This document shows, in pieces, positions 1-8,158 of a stretch of DNA of 64,000 nt; positions within the stretch are counted from its first letter, which is position 1; every line of letters begins with the position of its first letter. The stretch covers positions 102,536 to 166,535 of the forward strand of contig JBCBKL010000006.1 in the NCBI GenBank assembly GCA_038521825.1. Reading direction: 5' to 3'. The stretch is from JBCBKL01 sp038521825 (GTDB lineage Bacteria > Pseudomonadota > Alphaproteobacteria > Rhodobacterales > Rhodobacteraceae). Made by a program: the position numbers and the translations under genes. The notes below the pieces were generated by a model. It was given only the letters and a program-made list of their open reading frames with translations, was not told the origin of the DNA and made no database searches.

Positions 1-1371
1 GGATTTGCCAACGCCCCCGAACGGCAGTTCGACACCGCCCCCGGCACCATAATTGTTGATGAACACCTGTCCCGAACGCAGACCGCGCGCCAACCGCATC
101 TGGCGTGCGCCATCTCGGCTCCAGACGCCCGCAACAAGCCCATAATCCGTTCCATTGGCGATGCGCAGTGCCTCACCTTCGGTTTCGAATGGAATCAAGA
201 CCTGAACCGGGCCAAAGATCTCTTCTTGGGCGAGTTTGTGACCGGGTGGAACGTTGTCGAACAGTGTTGGCAGCGCATAGGCGCCGGTATCCGGTGCCCC
301 ATCGAGATATCCCTGCGCGGCAATGGCCAAGTCACGCCCCTGCTCAAGATAGTTATTAACAATAACCTTTTGTCGGTCGCTGATCAGCGGACCGACCTTC
401 AGATCCTGCATTGCAGGTCCGACGGACAGCTCGGAGTAGGCCGCTGACATCCTCTCCCTGACCGTTTCGTAAATGGGCCGCTGTACGAGGATGCGCGACG
501 ATGCCGAACAGGTCTGCCCGGCATTCTGTATGCCTGCATTCACGAGGAATGGCAGAGCAGCGTCGATATCGGCATCGGCAAAAACCAGTTGTGGAGATTT
601 CCCCCCCAGCTCCAGCGTCACCGGAACGACATTGGCGCCCGCGGCTTTCTGGACAAGCGCACCTGTCTTGACCGAACCGGTGAAGCTGAGATGTTGAATT
701 CCCCGATGCCCTGCCAGCGCGGCACCAGCCTCTGCGCCAAGACCCGGAACGACGTTGAGCGCACCGCTCGGTAGACCCGCGTCTTTGCAGATCCGCGCGA
801 ACGCAAGCGCAGTCAGACAGGCCTCTTCAGCCGGCTTCAAGACGCAGGTATTACCCATGGCAAGTGCCGCGCCGACCGACCGGCCGATGATTTGCATCGG
901 GTAATTCCACGGCACGATGTGGCCCGTGACCCCATGAGGCTCGCGCAGGGTGTAGACAGTGTAACCATCAAGATAGGGAATGGTTTGTCCCGTCACCTTG
1001 TCGGCCGCGCCGCCGTAAAACTCCATGTATCGGGCAAGGGCGACAGCATCCGCGCGAGCCTGCGTGAGCGGCTTGCCAACATCGTGCGCCTCGAGCCGGG
1101 CAAGGTCGTCGATGCGTTCCAAGATCTTGCAGCCAATATCAGAGAGGATCCGCCCCCTTTGGGTCGCTGTCATGGCACCCCAGGGGCCGTCCAGCGCAGA
1201 TCGCGCCGCCGCTACTGCCGCATCAATGTCAGCGGACCTGCTTCTGGCGATTCTGGCAAGTCGCGATCCGTCCGAGGGGTTCGTCAGCTCAAGCGTTTCA
1301 CGACCCTCTGCCGAACGCCATTCGCCTCCGATCAGGATTTCAGATTGGTCGAACCAGATCAGATCGGTCAT
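1..1371 (-). CDS. Aldehyde dehydrogenase, C-terminus cut by window edge
   Basis: NAD(P)-dependent oxidation of an aldehyde to an acid. 457 codons are visible and the last ones read ELPFGGVGKS, the usual near-C-terminal motif, so only about 20-30 residues are missing. Seen: PWNYP around residue 154 (cofactor and oxyanion region), FTGSVKTG around 230, catalytic Glu254 in LELGGKSPQLV and catalytic Cys288 in GQTCSASSR. The ATG at 1371 overlaps the stop of the upstream ABC ATPase gene (TGA at 1370-1368), so the two are translationally coupled. The position as last gene of an importer operon suggests it oxidises an aldehyde derived from the imported compound. The exact substrate (betaine, gamma-aminobutyraldehyde or other) cannot be read from the sequence. 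Confidence 0.93.
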   Translation of the reverse strand, partial: MTDLIWFDQSEILIGGEWRSAEGRETLELTNPSDGSRLARIARSRSADIDAAVAAARSALDGPWGAMTATQRGRILSDIGCKILERIDDLARLEAHDVGKPLTQARADAVALARYMEFYGGAADKVTGQTIPYLDGYTVYTLREPHGVTGHIVPWNYPMQIIGRSVGAALAMGNTCVLKPAEEACLTALAFARICKDAGLPSGALNVVPGLGAEAGAALAGHRGIQHLSFTGSVKTGALVQKAAGANVVPVTLELGGKSPQLVFADADIDAALPFLVNAGIQNAGQTCSASSRILVQRPIYETVRERMSAAYSELSVGPAMQDLKVGPLISDRQKVIVNNYLEQGRDLAIAAQGYLDGAPDTGAYALPTLFDNVPPGHKLAQEEIFGPVQVLIPFETEGEALRIANGTDYGLVAGVWSRDGARQMRLARGLRSGQVFINNYGAGGGVELPFGGVGKS

Positions 1372-2978
1372 TGTGCAGCGTCCTTCCGGTAAGCATCCAG
1401 GTCCGGCATGCGGGGTGCAGCGTCGATCAAAGCACGGGTATAACTGTGTTGTGGATCCGAAAGCACCTTTTCCGTGTCTCCCTGTTCAACGATCTGACCT
1501 GCCTGCATGACCAGTACCCGATCGGTGACGGTTCTCACCACATGCAAATCGTGACTTATGAAAAGGTAGGTGAGGCCGTATTGGCGGCAAAGATCGGCAA
1601 TCAGATCGAGGATCTGTGCCCGCACGGAAACGTCTAATGCGCTGACGGCCTCGTCAAAGATCACGAGTTTCGGGCGGATGATCAAGGCCCGCGCGATGGC
1701 GATCCTCTGACGCTGACCGCCGGAGAATTGGTGGGGGTACTTGTTCGCATCTCCGGGCGACAGACCGACGGCGGTGAGTATCTCGGCGACGATGACCTTC
1801 CGATCGGTGCCCTTTGGCGGATCCTCAAGCAGATGGAAGGGTTCGGTCACCAGGCGTGAGACTGTGTGGCGGGGGTTGAAGCTTCCATACGGATCTTGGA
1901 AGACCACTTGCATCTTTCGCCGGACGTCGAGGTTTGGCTTGCCGTCGGAAAAGACAGGCTCACCATTCAGCAGGATTGAACCGCCCTCGACCGCGTCAAG
2001 ACCTAGAATTGCCCTTGTTAGGGTCGATTTTCCGCAGCCACTCTCGCCCACGAGCCCCAACCGTTCTCCCTCGCGGATTGCAAAACTGACCCCCCGCACC
2101 GCTTCGAATGTGCGTGCGGCAGCAAACAGGTGTGTCCGAGGCAGGGCATAGGTACGCTTGACATTCTGGACCTCAAGCAATGGTCTCGTGGTGTTTGCCG
2201 CGGGCAGGTTAACGGTATGGGTCGAAGCCTCGAACAGCATCCGCGTATAGGGATGCCGCATATTTGACAGTAGCTCGGTCGTCGAGTTCTGCTCGATCAC
2301 TTCGCCTGTGCGCATGACCACAACGCGATCCGCAAGGCCGGCAACAAGGGCGAGGTCATGCGTGATCATCAACAAACCCATTCCGTCTTCGCGCACAAGC
2401 TGCCGCAATAGGTCAATGATCTTGGCCTGAGTTGTCACATCCAGCGCGGTTGTGGGTTCATCTGCGATGAGCAACCGGGGCTGACACGCGATCGCCATTG
2501 CAATGACGACGCGTTGGCGCTGCCCACCCGAGAGTTCATGCGGATAGCGACCGGGCGGGAATTGATCGGGAGGGAGCCCAACCCGTTCCAGCGTCTTCGC
2601 AGCGATTTGATTTGCTTCGGCGCGAGTAACCGATCGATGGAGGCGGATCGTTTCGGCAACCTGACGCCCGATAGTGTGGACTGGATTCAGAGCCGTCATC
2701 GGTTCCTGAAACACCATCCCGATTTCGTCGCCGCGCAGGTTGCACATCTCTGCCTCGGGGAGGCTAAGGACATCGATTCCGTTCAGCAATATTTGCCCCG
2801 CCGCGGCTGCGGTCTTGGGCAACAGGCCCATGATCGAAAAGGCCGTCATCGACTTTCCCGATCCGCTCTCACCGGTGATGGCAACGATCTGGCCGGGCCC
2901 GATATCAAAGCTGACGTCTCGCAGAATAGACTTTTGACCAATGGAAAGGCCAAGCTGCCGAATTGAGAGCAGGGTCAT
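1368..2978 (-). CDS. Dipeptide/opine-type ABC transporter, fused double ATPase (DppD-DppF type)
   Basis: Cytoplasmic energising subunit of a peptide/nickel/opine-family (PepT) importer. The 536-residue protein is two complete ABC domains in one chain. Domain one has Walker A GESGSGKS at residues 36-43, signature LSGGQRQR and Walker B LLIADEP. Domain two has Walker A GESGCGKS near 310, signature FSGGQRQR and Walker B LVIFDEA. Each ends with the short oligopeptide-transporter C-terminal extension (HPYTRML, HSYTRAL). It overlaps the upstream permease gene by 4 bp and the downstream aldehyde dehydrogenase by 4 bp, so permease, permease, ATPase and dehydrogenase form one operon. Two ABC domains in a single polypeptide are common in this family (YejF, GsiA). 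Confidence 0.95.
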   Translation of the reverse strand: MTLLSIRQLGLSIGQKSILRDVSFDIGPGQIVAITGESGSGKSMTAFSIMGLLPKTAAAAGQILLNGIDVLSLPEAEMCNLRGDEIGMVFQEPMTALNPVHTIGRQVAETIRLHRSVTRAEANQIAAKTLERVGLPPDQFPPGRYPHELSGGQRQRVVIAMAIACQPRLLIADEPTTALDVTTQAKIIDLLRQLVREDGMGLLMITHDLALVAGLADRVVVMRTGEVIEQNSTTELLSNMRHPYTRMLFEASTHTVNLPAANTTRPLLEVQNVKRTYALPRTHLFAAARTFEAVRGVSFAIREGERLGLVGESGCGKSTLTRAILGLDAVEGGSILLNGEPVFSDGKPNLDVRRKMQVVFQDPYGSFNPRHTVSRLVTEPFHLLEDPPKGTDRKVIVAEILTAVGLSPGDANKYPHQFSGGQRQRIAIARALIIRPKLVIFDEAVSALDVSVRAQILDLIADLCRQYGLTYLFISHDLHVVRTVTDRVLVMQAGQIVEQGDTEKVLSDPQHSYTRALIDAAPRMPDLDAYRKDAAQ

Positions 2979-3790
2979 ACGCGCGCGACCCTCAACCTTG
3001 GATCGAACCAGTCCCGCAGTCCGTCACCCAACAGGTTCAGGCCAAGCACGGTGATGATGATCGCGCAGCCGGGGACCAAAGCCATGTGCGGGGCAAGACT
3101 GACCAGCGTCTGGGCGTCGGCTAACATGCGCCCCCAGCTTGGCGTCGGTGGCTGTGCGCCAAGACCGACGTAAGACAGCGCTGCCTCGGCCAAAATTCCA
3201 AGCGAGAACTGTATCGTCGCTTGCACGATCAGCAGGTTTGCGATGTTCGGTAGAACATGCTCGATCGAGATGTGCGCCTTGCCCTTTCCGGCGACCCGTG
3301 CGGCGAGAATGAATTCGCGTTCCCACAGGCTCAACGCTCCACCGCGTGTCACCCTCGCGAAGACGGGGATGTTGAATATACCGATTGCGATGATCGCGTT
3401 GATCGCGCTGGCACCGAAAATAGCAGTGATCAGGATGGCGATGACCAGCGACGGAAAGGCAAAGATCAGGTCGTTGCCTCGCATGATTATCTCATCTGTC
3501 CAGCCGCCTTTTTTTGCCGCTGCCCAAAGACCTAGCGGCACGCCAAGGCCGATGCCGATACCGACGGCCACAAAGGCCACAGCGATGGACGTACGCGCGC
3601 CGACCATGACCATCGAGAGGATGTCTCGCCCGATCTGATCGGTGCCCAGCCAGTTTGTAGCGTTTGGTGGCATCAGCTTGGCCGGAATATTCAGGCTCGC
3701 GTGATCGAAGGGTGTCCAGACAAAAGACAGGAGCGCTGCAAGCACCACGAGCGACGAAAGCGTTGCGCCTAGGATTAGGTTGCGGGTCAT
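2975..3790 (-). CDS. ABC transporter permease, DppC-like
   Basis: Inner-membrane permease of the peptide/opine importer, 271 residues. It starts with one hydrophobic helix (residues 7-27), then the family motif LGTDQIGRDILS near residue 50. Further membrane helices follow, with the EAA-type loop near 160-200 (EFILAARVAGKGKAHISIEHVLPN) that docks on the ATPase. It overlaps the DppB-like gene by 4 bp upstream and the ATPase gene by 4 bp downstream. Length and layout are normal for BPD_transp_1 permeases of the DppC type. Confidence 0.93.
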   Translation of the reverse strand: MTRNLILGATLSSLVVLAALLSFVWTPFDHASLNIPAKLMPPNATNWLGTDQIGRDILSMVMVGARTSIAVAFVAVGIGIGLGVPLGLWAAAKKGGWTDEIIMRGNDLIFAFPSLVIAILITAIFGASAINAIIAIGIFNIPVFARVTRGGALSLWEREFILAARVAGKGKAHISIEHVLPNIANLLIVQATIQFSLGILAEAALSYVGLGAQPPTPSWGRMLADAQTLVSLAPHMALVPGCAIIITVLGLNLLGDGLRDWFDPRLRVARV

Positions 3791-4734
3791 GTTCGCTGCC
3801 TCAGCCGTGGGTCTACGGCGGCATAGGCCAGATCGACGGCAAAGTTCACGACGATCACGGCAAAAACCAGCAGCATAGTGACTGATTCGACCACGATAAG
3901 ATCCCGTGCCGAAATGGATTGGAAGATCAGTCGCCCGAGGCCAGGTAGGTAGAAGACCTGCTCGATGATGATGCCGCCCGCCAGCAAGAACGCGAATTGG
4001 AGGCCCAAGATCGTGAGAACTGGGATCAGCGCGTTGCGCAGCCCATGCCGCCAGAGGGCCTGCCCGGCGGTCAATCCCTTGGCTCTGGCTGTTCGCATGT
4101 AATCCTCGTCAAGCACATCCAACAGTGCCGAGCGCATGACGCGTGCGAGGATCGCCGCTTGGGGGAGCGCCAAGGCAATCGCGGGTAATGTTAGGCTCCA
4201 GAGTCCGGCAAACAGACCCTTATCCCAACCAACGAAACCGCCTGCTGAAAACCAGCGCAGATTGATGGCGAAGATCAGCACCAGCATCATGGCGAACCAG
4301 AAATTCGGAACGGCGACACCAAGCTGCGTTGCCCCCATCACCGCAACATCGCCGGGGCGGCCCCGACGCGCAGCGGCATAGATACCGGCCGGAAAGGCAA
4401 TGAGTGTTGAAAGCGTCAGTGCATAGAGCGCCAGGGGCAGCGAAACCCAAAGGCGATCGGCGATCATTTCTGCAACAGGCGTCCTGTACTGATAGGATGT
4501 CCCGAAATCGCCGACGAGCATCCCACCGACCCATTCAAGGTACCTTTGCCACTTTGGCGCGTCGAGCCCGAGTTCGGCCCGAAGGGCCGCTAGCGTGTCG
4601 GGTTGCGCATTGATCCCTAGCATCAAGCTTGCCGGATCGCCCGGCGCTATCTCGATCACAAAAAAGATCACCAGCGACGCAATCGCGAGGCTGACCACCA
4701 GAGAAGCCAAACGTTTCAGGGTGTAACGCAGCAT
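3787..4734 (-). CDS. ABC transporter permease, DppB-like
   Basis: Second inner-membrane permease of the importer, 315 residues. The N-terminus MLRYTLKRLASLVVSL followed by a helix and FFVIEIAPGDPASLM is the DppB signature. The EAA loop reads DYMRTARAKGLTAGQALWRHGLRNAL near residue 205-230. It is the first gene of the permease-permease-ATPase-ALDH operon. The start lies only 25 bp after the end of the tetR gene on the same strand, so some readthrough from tetR is possible. No good ribosome-binding site is seen before the ATG. The binding protein that normally precedes this subunit is not adjacent; the likely one is at 8159-9640. Confidence 0.93.
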   Translation of the reverse strand: MLRYTLKRLASLVVSLAIASLVIFFVIEIAPGDPASLMLGINAQPDTLAALRAELGLDAPKWQRYLEWVGGMLVGDFGTSYQYRTPVAEMIADRLWVSLPLALYALTLSTLIAFPAGIYAAARRGRPGDVAVMGATQLGVAVPNFWFAMMLVLIFAINLRWFSAGGFVGWDKGLFAGLWSLTLPAIALALPQAAILARVMRSALLDVLDEDYMRTARAKGLTAGQALWRHGLRNALIPVLTILGLQFAFLLAGGIIIEQVFYLPGLGRLIFQSISARDLIVVESVTMLLVFAVIVVNFAVDLAYAAVDPRLRQRT

Positions 4735-4759
4735 TAACCGGAGGTTACGGGGGTGCCCC

Positions 4760-5392
4760 TCAGCCGTCCAGACTGCAATCCTTGAGTGACCGTATCAACG
4801 CTGCTGGATCTTGTGCGAGGGCGGCATGGGCCAACGCCTTGACGGTGTCGAGGTAACAGTCCTGCGGCCATCCACACGTTTGGGTCAGGTGTTCCCAGTT
4901 TCTGACCGAGATGAGGGTCCACAGCAGATCTGTCGCTACTGCGACGTCCACACCGTCCGGTAACACGCCGTCTCTGTGCAATGCCTCGACAGCGGCTGCG
5001 CATCCTTCGCGCACGTCAGCCATCCGCTCGGACCATGCGGCGGCGGCTTCGGGGTCCGTTGCTTCGACGGCCAGAAGCGCGCGCGCTACGCTGTAGATCT
5101 TGGGGATGTAACCGCACCAAGCATCAATGAACGCATCAAGCCGTTCGATGCCGCCCTTGGCATTTCTGCTGGGCACGAGGCGCTTGTCGATCTCGAAAAC
5201 CTGATCCTGATAGCGCGTCGTGGCAACCAGCAGTTCCAGCCTGGAAGGAAAGTGTAGGTATAGCGCTTGTCGGCTGATACCAGCCTTTTTCGCAATATCG
5301 GACATGCGGGGCAGTGCGGTTGTCTGATCTTCGAGCAGCGACCAAGCCGCTCTTAGAATTCGAGTTCGGGTATCGATTTTTTCGCTTGACAT
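4760..5392 (-). CDS. TetR-family transcriptional repressor
   Basis: DNA-binding repressor, 210 residues from the ATG at 5392; an in-frame ATG at 5407 would add five residues and neither has a clear ribosome-binding site. The helix-turn-helix lies at roughly residues 28-50 (SDIAKKAGISRQALYLHFPS), and the C-terminal part is the variable ligand-binding and dimer region. It is transcribed divergently from an oxidoreductase gene, and the gap holds three perfect 15-bp palindromes, the first of which covers the 5392 start codon. Autoregulation plus control of the divergent genes is therefore likely (inference). Downstream it runs into the ABC permease genes. Confidence 0.93.
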   Translation of the reverse strand: MSSEKIDTRTRILRAAWSLLEDQTTALPRMSDIAKKAGISRQALYLHFPSRLELLVATTRYQDQVFEIDKRLVPSRNAKGGIERLDAFIDAWCGYIPKIYSVARALLAVEATDPEAAAAWSERMADVREGCAAAVEALHRDGVLPDGVDVAVATDLLWTLISVRNWEHLTQTCGWPQDCYLDTVKALAHAALAQDPAALIRSLKDCSLDG

Positions 5393-5441
5393 GGTGTCAA
5401 TAAGCATGAGATTGACAGCGTGTCAATTGACACAGTGTCAA
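5386..5441. promoter_or_regulatory. Triple TetR-type operator, TTGACA-N3-TGTCAA
   Basis: Three copies of the perfect inverted repeat TTGACA-NNN-TGTCAA lie at 5386-5400 (spacer TGG), 5412-5426 (GCG) and 5427-5441 (CAG). Copies two and three abut, with centres 15 bp apart; copies one and two have centres 26 bp apart. They fill the gap between the tetR start and the oxidoreductase gene at 5469. The half-site TTGACA also equals a -35 hexamer, so binding should block both divergent promoters. Assignment to the adjacent TetR protein is inferred from position. Confidence 0.85.
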
Positions 5442-5468
5442 GGCATCGAGATTCGAAAGGAAGATAAA

Positions 5469-6065
5469 ATGAAAAAGGTGTTTATCTGGGTTGCACATCC
5501 GCGGGCGCAGACGCTTTGCGCGGGCCTTGCGGATGCATATCAAAAAGGGGCCGAGGCCTCGGGCGCCGAGGTTCGTCGCCAAGATCTGAGCGATATGGCG
5601 TTCGAGATGGTCTTTGACGGCTACAAGGATATGGGCGGAAGAAAGAAAGAGCTCGATCTCGCGCCTGATCTCAAGGCATGGCAGGACAACATCAATTGGG
5701 CGGACCACATTCTAATAGTTCACCCATATTGGTGGGGCGCCATGCCGACCAAAGCCAAGGCTGTTCTGGATATCGCATTGGCCCCCGGTTTCGGCTTCAA
5801 GTACCATAAACGCGGCGTCAAATGGGACAAGCTGCTCGACGGCAAGACGGGTGATGCGCTGATCACCTCGGATACCCCGCCTCTGCTCGACACACTGCTC
5901 TATTTCAAGCCCGGTCGCCGGGTGATCAAGAATCAGGTCATGGCGTTTTGCGGGATCAAGCCGCGTGCGATCCGGCAATTCGGATCGGTAAAGCTCGCTA
6001 CCGAAGAGAAGATAGCGAAATGGCTGCGCCGGGCAGAGATGATGGGCGCCCGAGCCGCAGCCTAA
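5469..6065 (+). CDS. NAD(P)H dehydrogenase (quinone)-like flavodoxin-fold oxidoreductase
   Basis: 198-residue protein of the NQO1/KefF/MdaB flavodoxin-like family, which carries FMN or FAD and reduces quinones or electrophiles with two electrons. Seen: an N-terminal beta strand and loop (KVFIWVAHPRAQTL) for cofactor phosphate binding, then HPYWWGAMPTKAKAVLD near residue 83-99, the conserved active-site segment of this family, and FGFKYHKRG. The ATG at 5469 is preceded by AAAGGAAG at 5456-5463. An upstream in-frame start would run through the operators and is rejected. Divergent from tetR, it is the first gene of a likely TetR-controlled operon with the DUF1772 gene. Confidence 0.88.
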   Translation: MKKVFIWVAHPRAQTLCAGLADAYQKGAEASGAEVRRQDLSDMAFEMVFDGYKDMGGRKKELDLAPDLKAWQDNINWADHILIVHPYWWGAMPTKAKAVLDIALAPGFGFKYHKRGVKWDKLLDGKTGDALITSDTPPLLDTLLYFKPGRRVIKNQVMAFCGIKPRAIRQFGSVKLATEEKIAKWLRRAEMMGARAAA

Positions 6066-6087
6066 GAACCAGATTTGGAGAACTGAT

Positions 6088-6555
6088 ATGTATGATTTTC
6101 TACCATTCGCAACGACCGGGTTGGCGCTGGGCGCGGCCCTGGTCGCAGGGGTATTCTTTGCCTTTTCAGATTTCGTGATGCGGTCACTCGCCGATATAGA
6201 GGCCCAGCATGGGATGGTTGCGATGCAGAGCATAAACCGCAAGGTTTATCGGTCAGGTTTTCTGCCCCTCCTTATGGGACTCGGCCCGATCCTGATCGGT
6301 GTTCTGGTCGCGTCGCTGGCCATGACGGATTTGCCCGGTCGAGAGTGGCTGACTGCGGGCGCCGCGATCTATCTGGTCGGCGTCATCGGCGTCACTGTTT
6401 TGGGCAACGTTCCCATGAACAAGCGGCTCGACCGGGGTACTTTAGCGGCGGATTACTGGCCGCACTACCAAGTGAATTGGACGATCCTGAACCATGTACG
6501 GACGGTCGCGTCGATCATTGCGGCATTCTGCTTTCTGATCGCAGGGATGTCCTGA
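6088..6555 (+). CDS. DUF1772 membrane protein (anthrone-oxygenase-like)
   Basis: 155-residue inner-membrane protein with four hydrophobic segments (about 7-29, 63-83, 89-109 and 135-153). The pattern GVFFAFSDFVMRSL, a central GNVPMNKRL and the late NWTILNHVRT match DUF1772, a family that includes fungal anthrone oxygenases and many bacterial proteins of unknown role. A ribosome-binding site GGAG lies 7 bp before the ATG. It sits 22 bp after the oxidoreductase gene and is probably co-transcribed under TetR control. A role in detoxifying an aromatic or quinone-like compound would fit, but is inference. Confidence 0.85.
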   Translation: MYDFLPFATTGLALGAALVAGVFFAFSDFVMRSLADIEAQHGMVAMQSINRKVYRSGFLPLLMGLGPILIGVLVASLAMTDLPGREWLTAGAAIYLVGVIGVTVLGNVPMNKRLDRGTLAADYWPHYQVNWTILNHVRTVASIIAAFCFLIAGMS

Positions 6556-6579
6556 CTTGGCAACAAGAGGGGCGGCGCT

Positions 6580-7728
6580 ATGCTCCGATCCATGCTGGCG
6601 CGGCCCCTCTTCATCGGCTCTGAAGTCTATCGGCGATCATCCTACGGTCACGCGCACCCGCTTCGGATCCCCCGTGTATCAACAGTGATGGATCTGTCCC
6701 GCGCGCTGGGATGGCTCGGGCAGGAAAACTTCCGAACGGCTCCGCGGGCAAAAGCCAGGGCGCTCGAAGTCTTCCACACACCTGACTACCTTGCTGCCCT
6801 CGAACAGGCAGAGCAGGATGGCGCAGTCGATGACGCTGTACGCAAGCGGCACAATATCGGCACTCACACCAACCCCGTTTTCCCAGAGATATGGCGTCGC
6901 CCAACTACCTCAGCGGGCGGGTCGCTACTAGCCGGTGAATTGTTGCGAGGCGGTGGAATTGTGTATCATCCGGCCGGCGGTACACACCACGCCTTTCCCG
7001 ATCGCGCAGGGGGTTTTTGCTATCTCAATGATCCGGTCCTCGCGATGCTGTCGCTCAGGCGGAACAGCGCGCGGCGCATCGCATATGTAGATATTGATGC
7101 GCACCACCCAGATGGCGTGGAGGCCGCATTCGGATCGGATGCCGACGTGCTCATGATTTCGGTTCATGAAGAGGACCGATGGCCACGCACCGGTATGTTG
7201 GACGACGGGGGCGTCGGAACTGTCTACAATCTACCCGTCCCCAGACACCTTAACGACACCGAGATGGGGATGATCCGGGATGAGCTGATATTACCGCTCG
7301 TGTCGGACTTCGAGGCCGATGCGATCGTGATCCAATGCGGGGCAGATGCGGTGGAGGAAGATCCCCTTTCCCATCTCACGCTTTCCAACAACGCGCATTG
7401 GTCCATCGTCGCTGCTCTGATGCAGCACGCGCCGCGGCTGTTGGTTCTGGGTGGCGGCGGTTACAATCCATGGTCTGTGGGGCGTTTATGGACGGGTGTC
7501 TGGGCGACCTTGAATGGCCATGAGGTGCCGGATCGTTTGAACGACGAAGCTGAGGCGATACTTAGAGAGTTGAGTTTTCCGGGAAACAGTCGCGGCAGAA
7601 ATCCGCCCGATCACTGGTTTAACACGCTGCGGGACGAGGCGCGGCTGGGTCCGATCAGGCCTGAGATCAGAAGGCGCGTGGCCGCGCTTGTGACCCGCGC
7701 GCCGATTGCTCAGGCCTCGTCGGCATAG
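6580..7728 (+). CDS. Histone-deacetylase-family amidohydrolase (AcuC / acetylpolyamine deacetylase type)
   Basis: 382-residue zinc-dependent deacetylase. Seen: PAGGTHHAFPDRAGGFCYLND near residues 130-150 (active-site His-His), the zinc ligands in YVDIDAHHPDGVE near 170, the third ligand in QCGADAVEEDPL, and LGGGGYNPWSVGRLW near 290. Bacterial members deacetylate acetyl-CoA synthetase (AcuC), acetylpolyamines or other acetylated small molecules. The usual DAHHGDG reads DAHHPDG here. It follows DUF1772 by 24 bp and its 3' end overlaps the convergent cupin gene by 19 bp. Beside a peptide/opine importer and an aldehyde dehydrogenase, action on an imported N-acetylated compound is plausible. Confidence 0.9.
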   Translation: MLRSMLARPLFIGSEVYRRSSYGHAHPLRIPRVSTVMDLSRALGWLGQENFRTAPRAKARALEVFHTPDYLAALEQAEQDGAVDDAVRKRHNIGTHTNPVFPEIWRRPTTSAGGSLLAGELLRGGGIVYHPAGGTHHAFPDRAGGFCYLNDPVLAMLSLRRNSARRIAYVDIDAHHPDGVEAAFGSDADVLMISVHEEDRWPRTGMLDDGGVGTVYNLPVPRHLNDTEMGMIRDELILPLVSDFEADAIVIQCGADAVEEDPLSHLTLSNNAHWSIVAALMQHAPRLLVLGGGGYNPWSVGRLWTGVWATLNGHEVPDRLNDEAEAILRELSFPGNSRGRNPPDHWFNTLRDEARLGPIRPEIRRRVAALVTRAPIAQASSA

Positions 7729-8114
7729 TCGACGTTTTCGACCGCCTCCAACCAGTTTACCATGCTGCCGTCCGCGCTTTCCTGCATTGCCATGTGGCTC
7801 ATCGCATGTTCTGGGGCTGCCCCGTGCCAATGCTCCTCGCCCGGTTCGAACCAAACCGTGTCACCCGCCCTGACCGTCTGCGGCGCGTCCTGGCGTCGCC
7901 CGACTCGTCCTATGCCCGAGAGAATGTGGATGGCCTGACCACGTGGATGGGTATGCCATGCCGTTCTTGCGCCTGGGGCGAAATGGACGATCAGCGCGGT
8001 CAGGTTGCTGAGCGGATCCGCTTCGTTAACGATCGGATCCTGAAGGACATGACCCGTGAAATAGTCGGTGTTTGGCTGAACGGTCGGCCGCTCATCCGCT
8101 CGGATAATCTTCAT
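7710..8114 (-). CDS. Cupin-domain protein
   Basis: 134-residue single-domain cupin. Motif 1 reads HTHPRGQAIHILSGIGRVG (about residues 57-75) with the metal-binding His, His and Gln/His pattern, and motif 2 reads PGEEHWHGAAPEH (about 93-105). The family has many small dioxygenases, isomerases and sensor proteins; the substrate is unknown. A GAGG precedes the ATG. It is on the same strand as the binding-protein gene 44 bp upstream, so both may share a transcript. Its end overlaps the HDAC-family gene. Confidence 0.88.
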   Translation of the reverse strand: MKIIRADERPTVQPNTDYFTGHVLQDPIVNEADPLSNLTALIVHFAPGARTAWHTHPRGQAIHILSGIGRVGRRQDAPQTVRAGDTVWFEPGEEHWHGAAPEHAMSHMAMQESADGSMVNWLEAVENVDYADEA

Positions 8115-8158
8115 TCTGGCCTCATTGTCCTGGCGGGGCTCCGCCTCTCAATGCGTGA

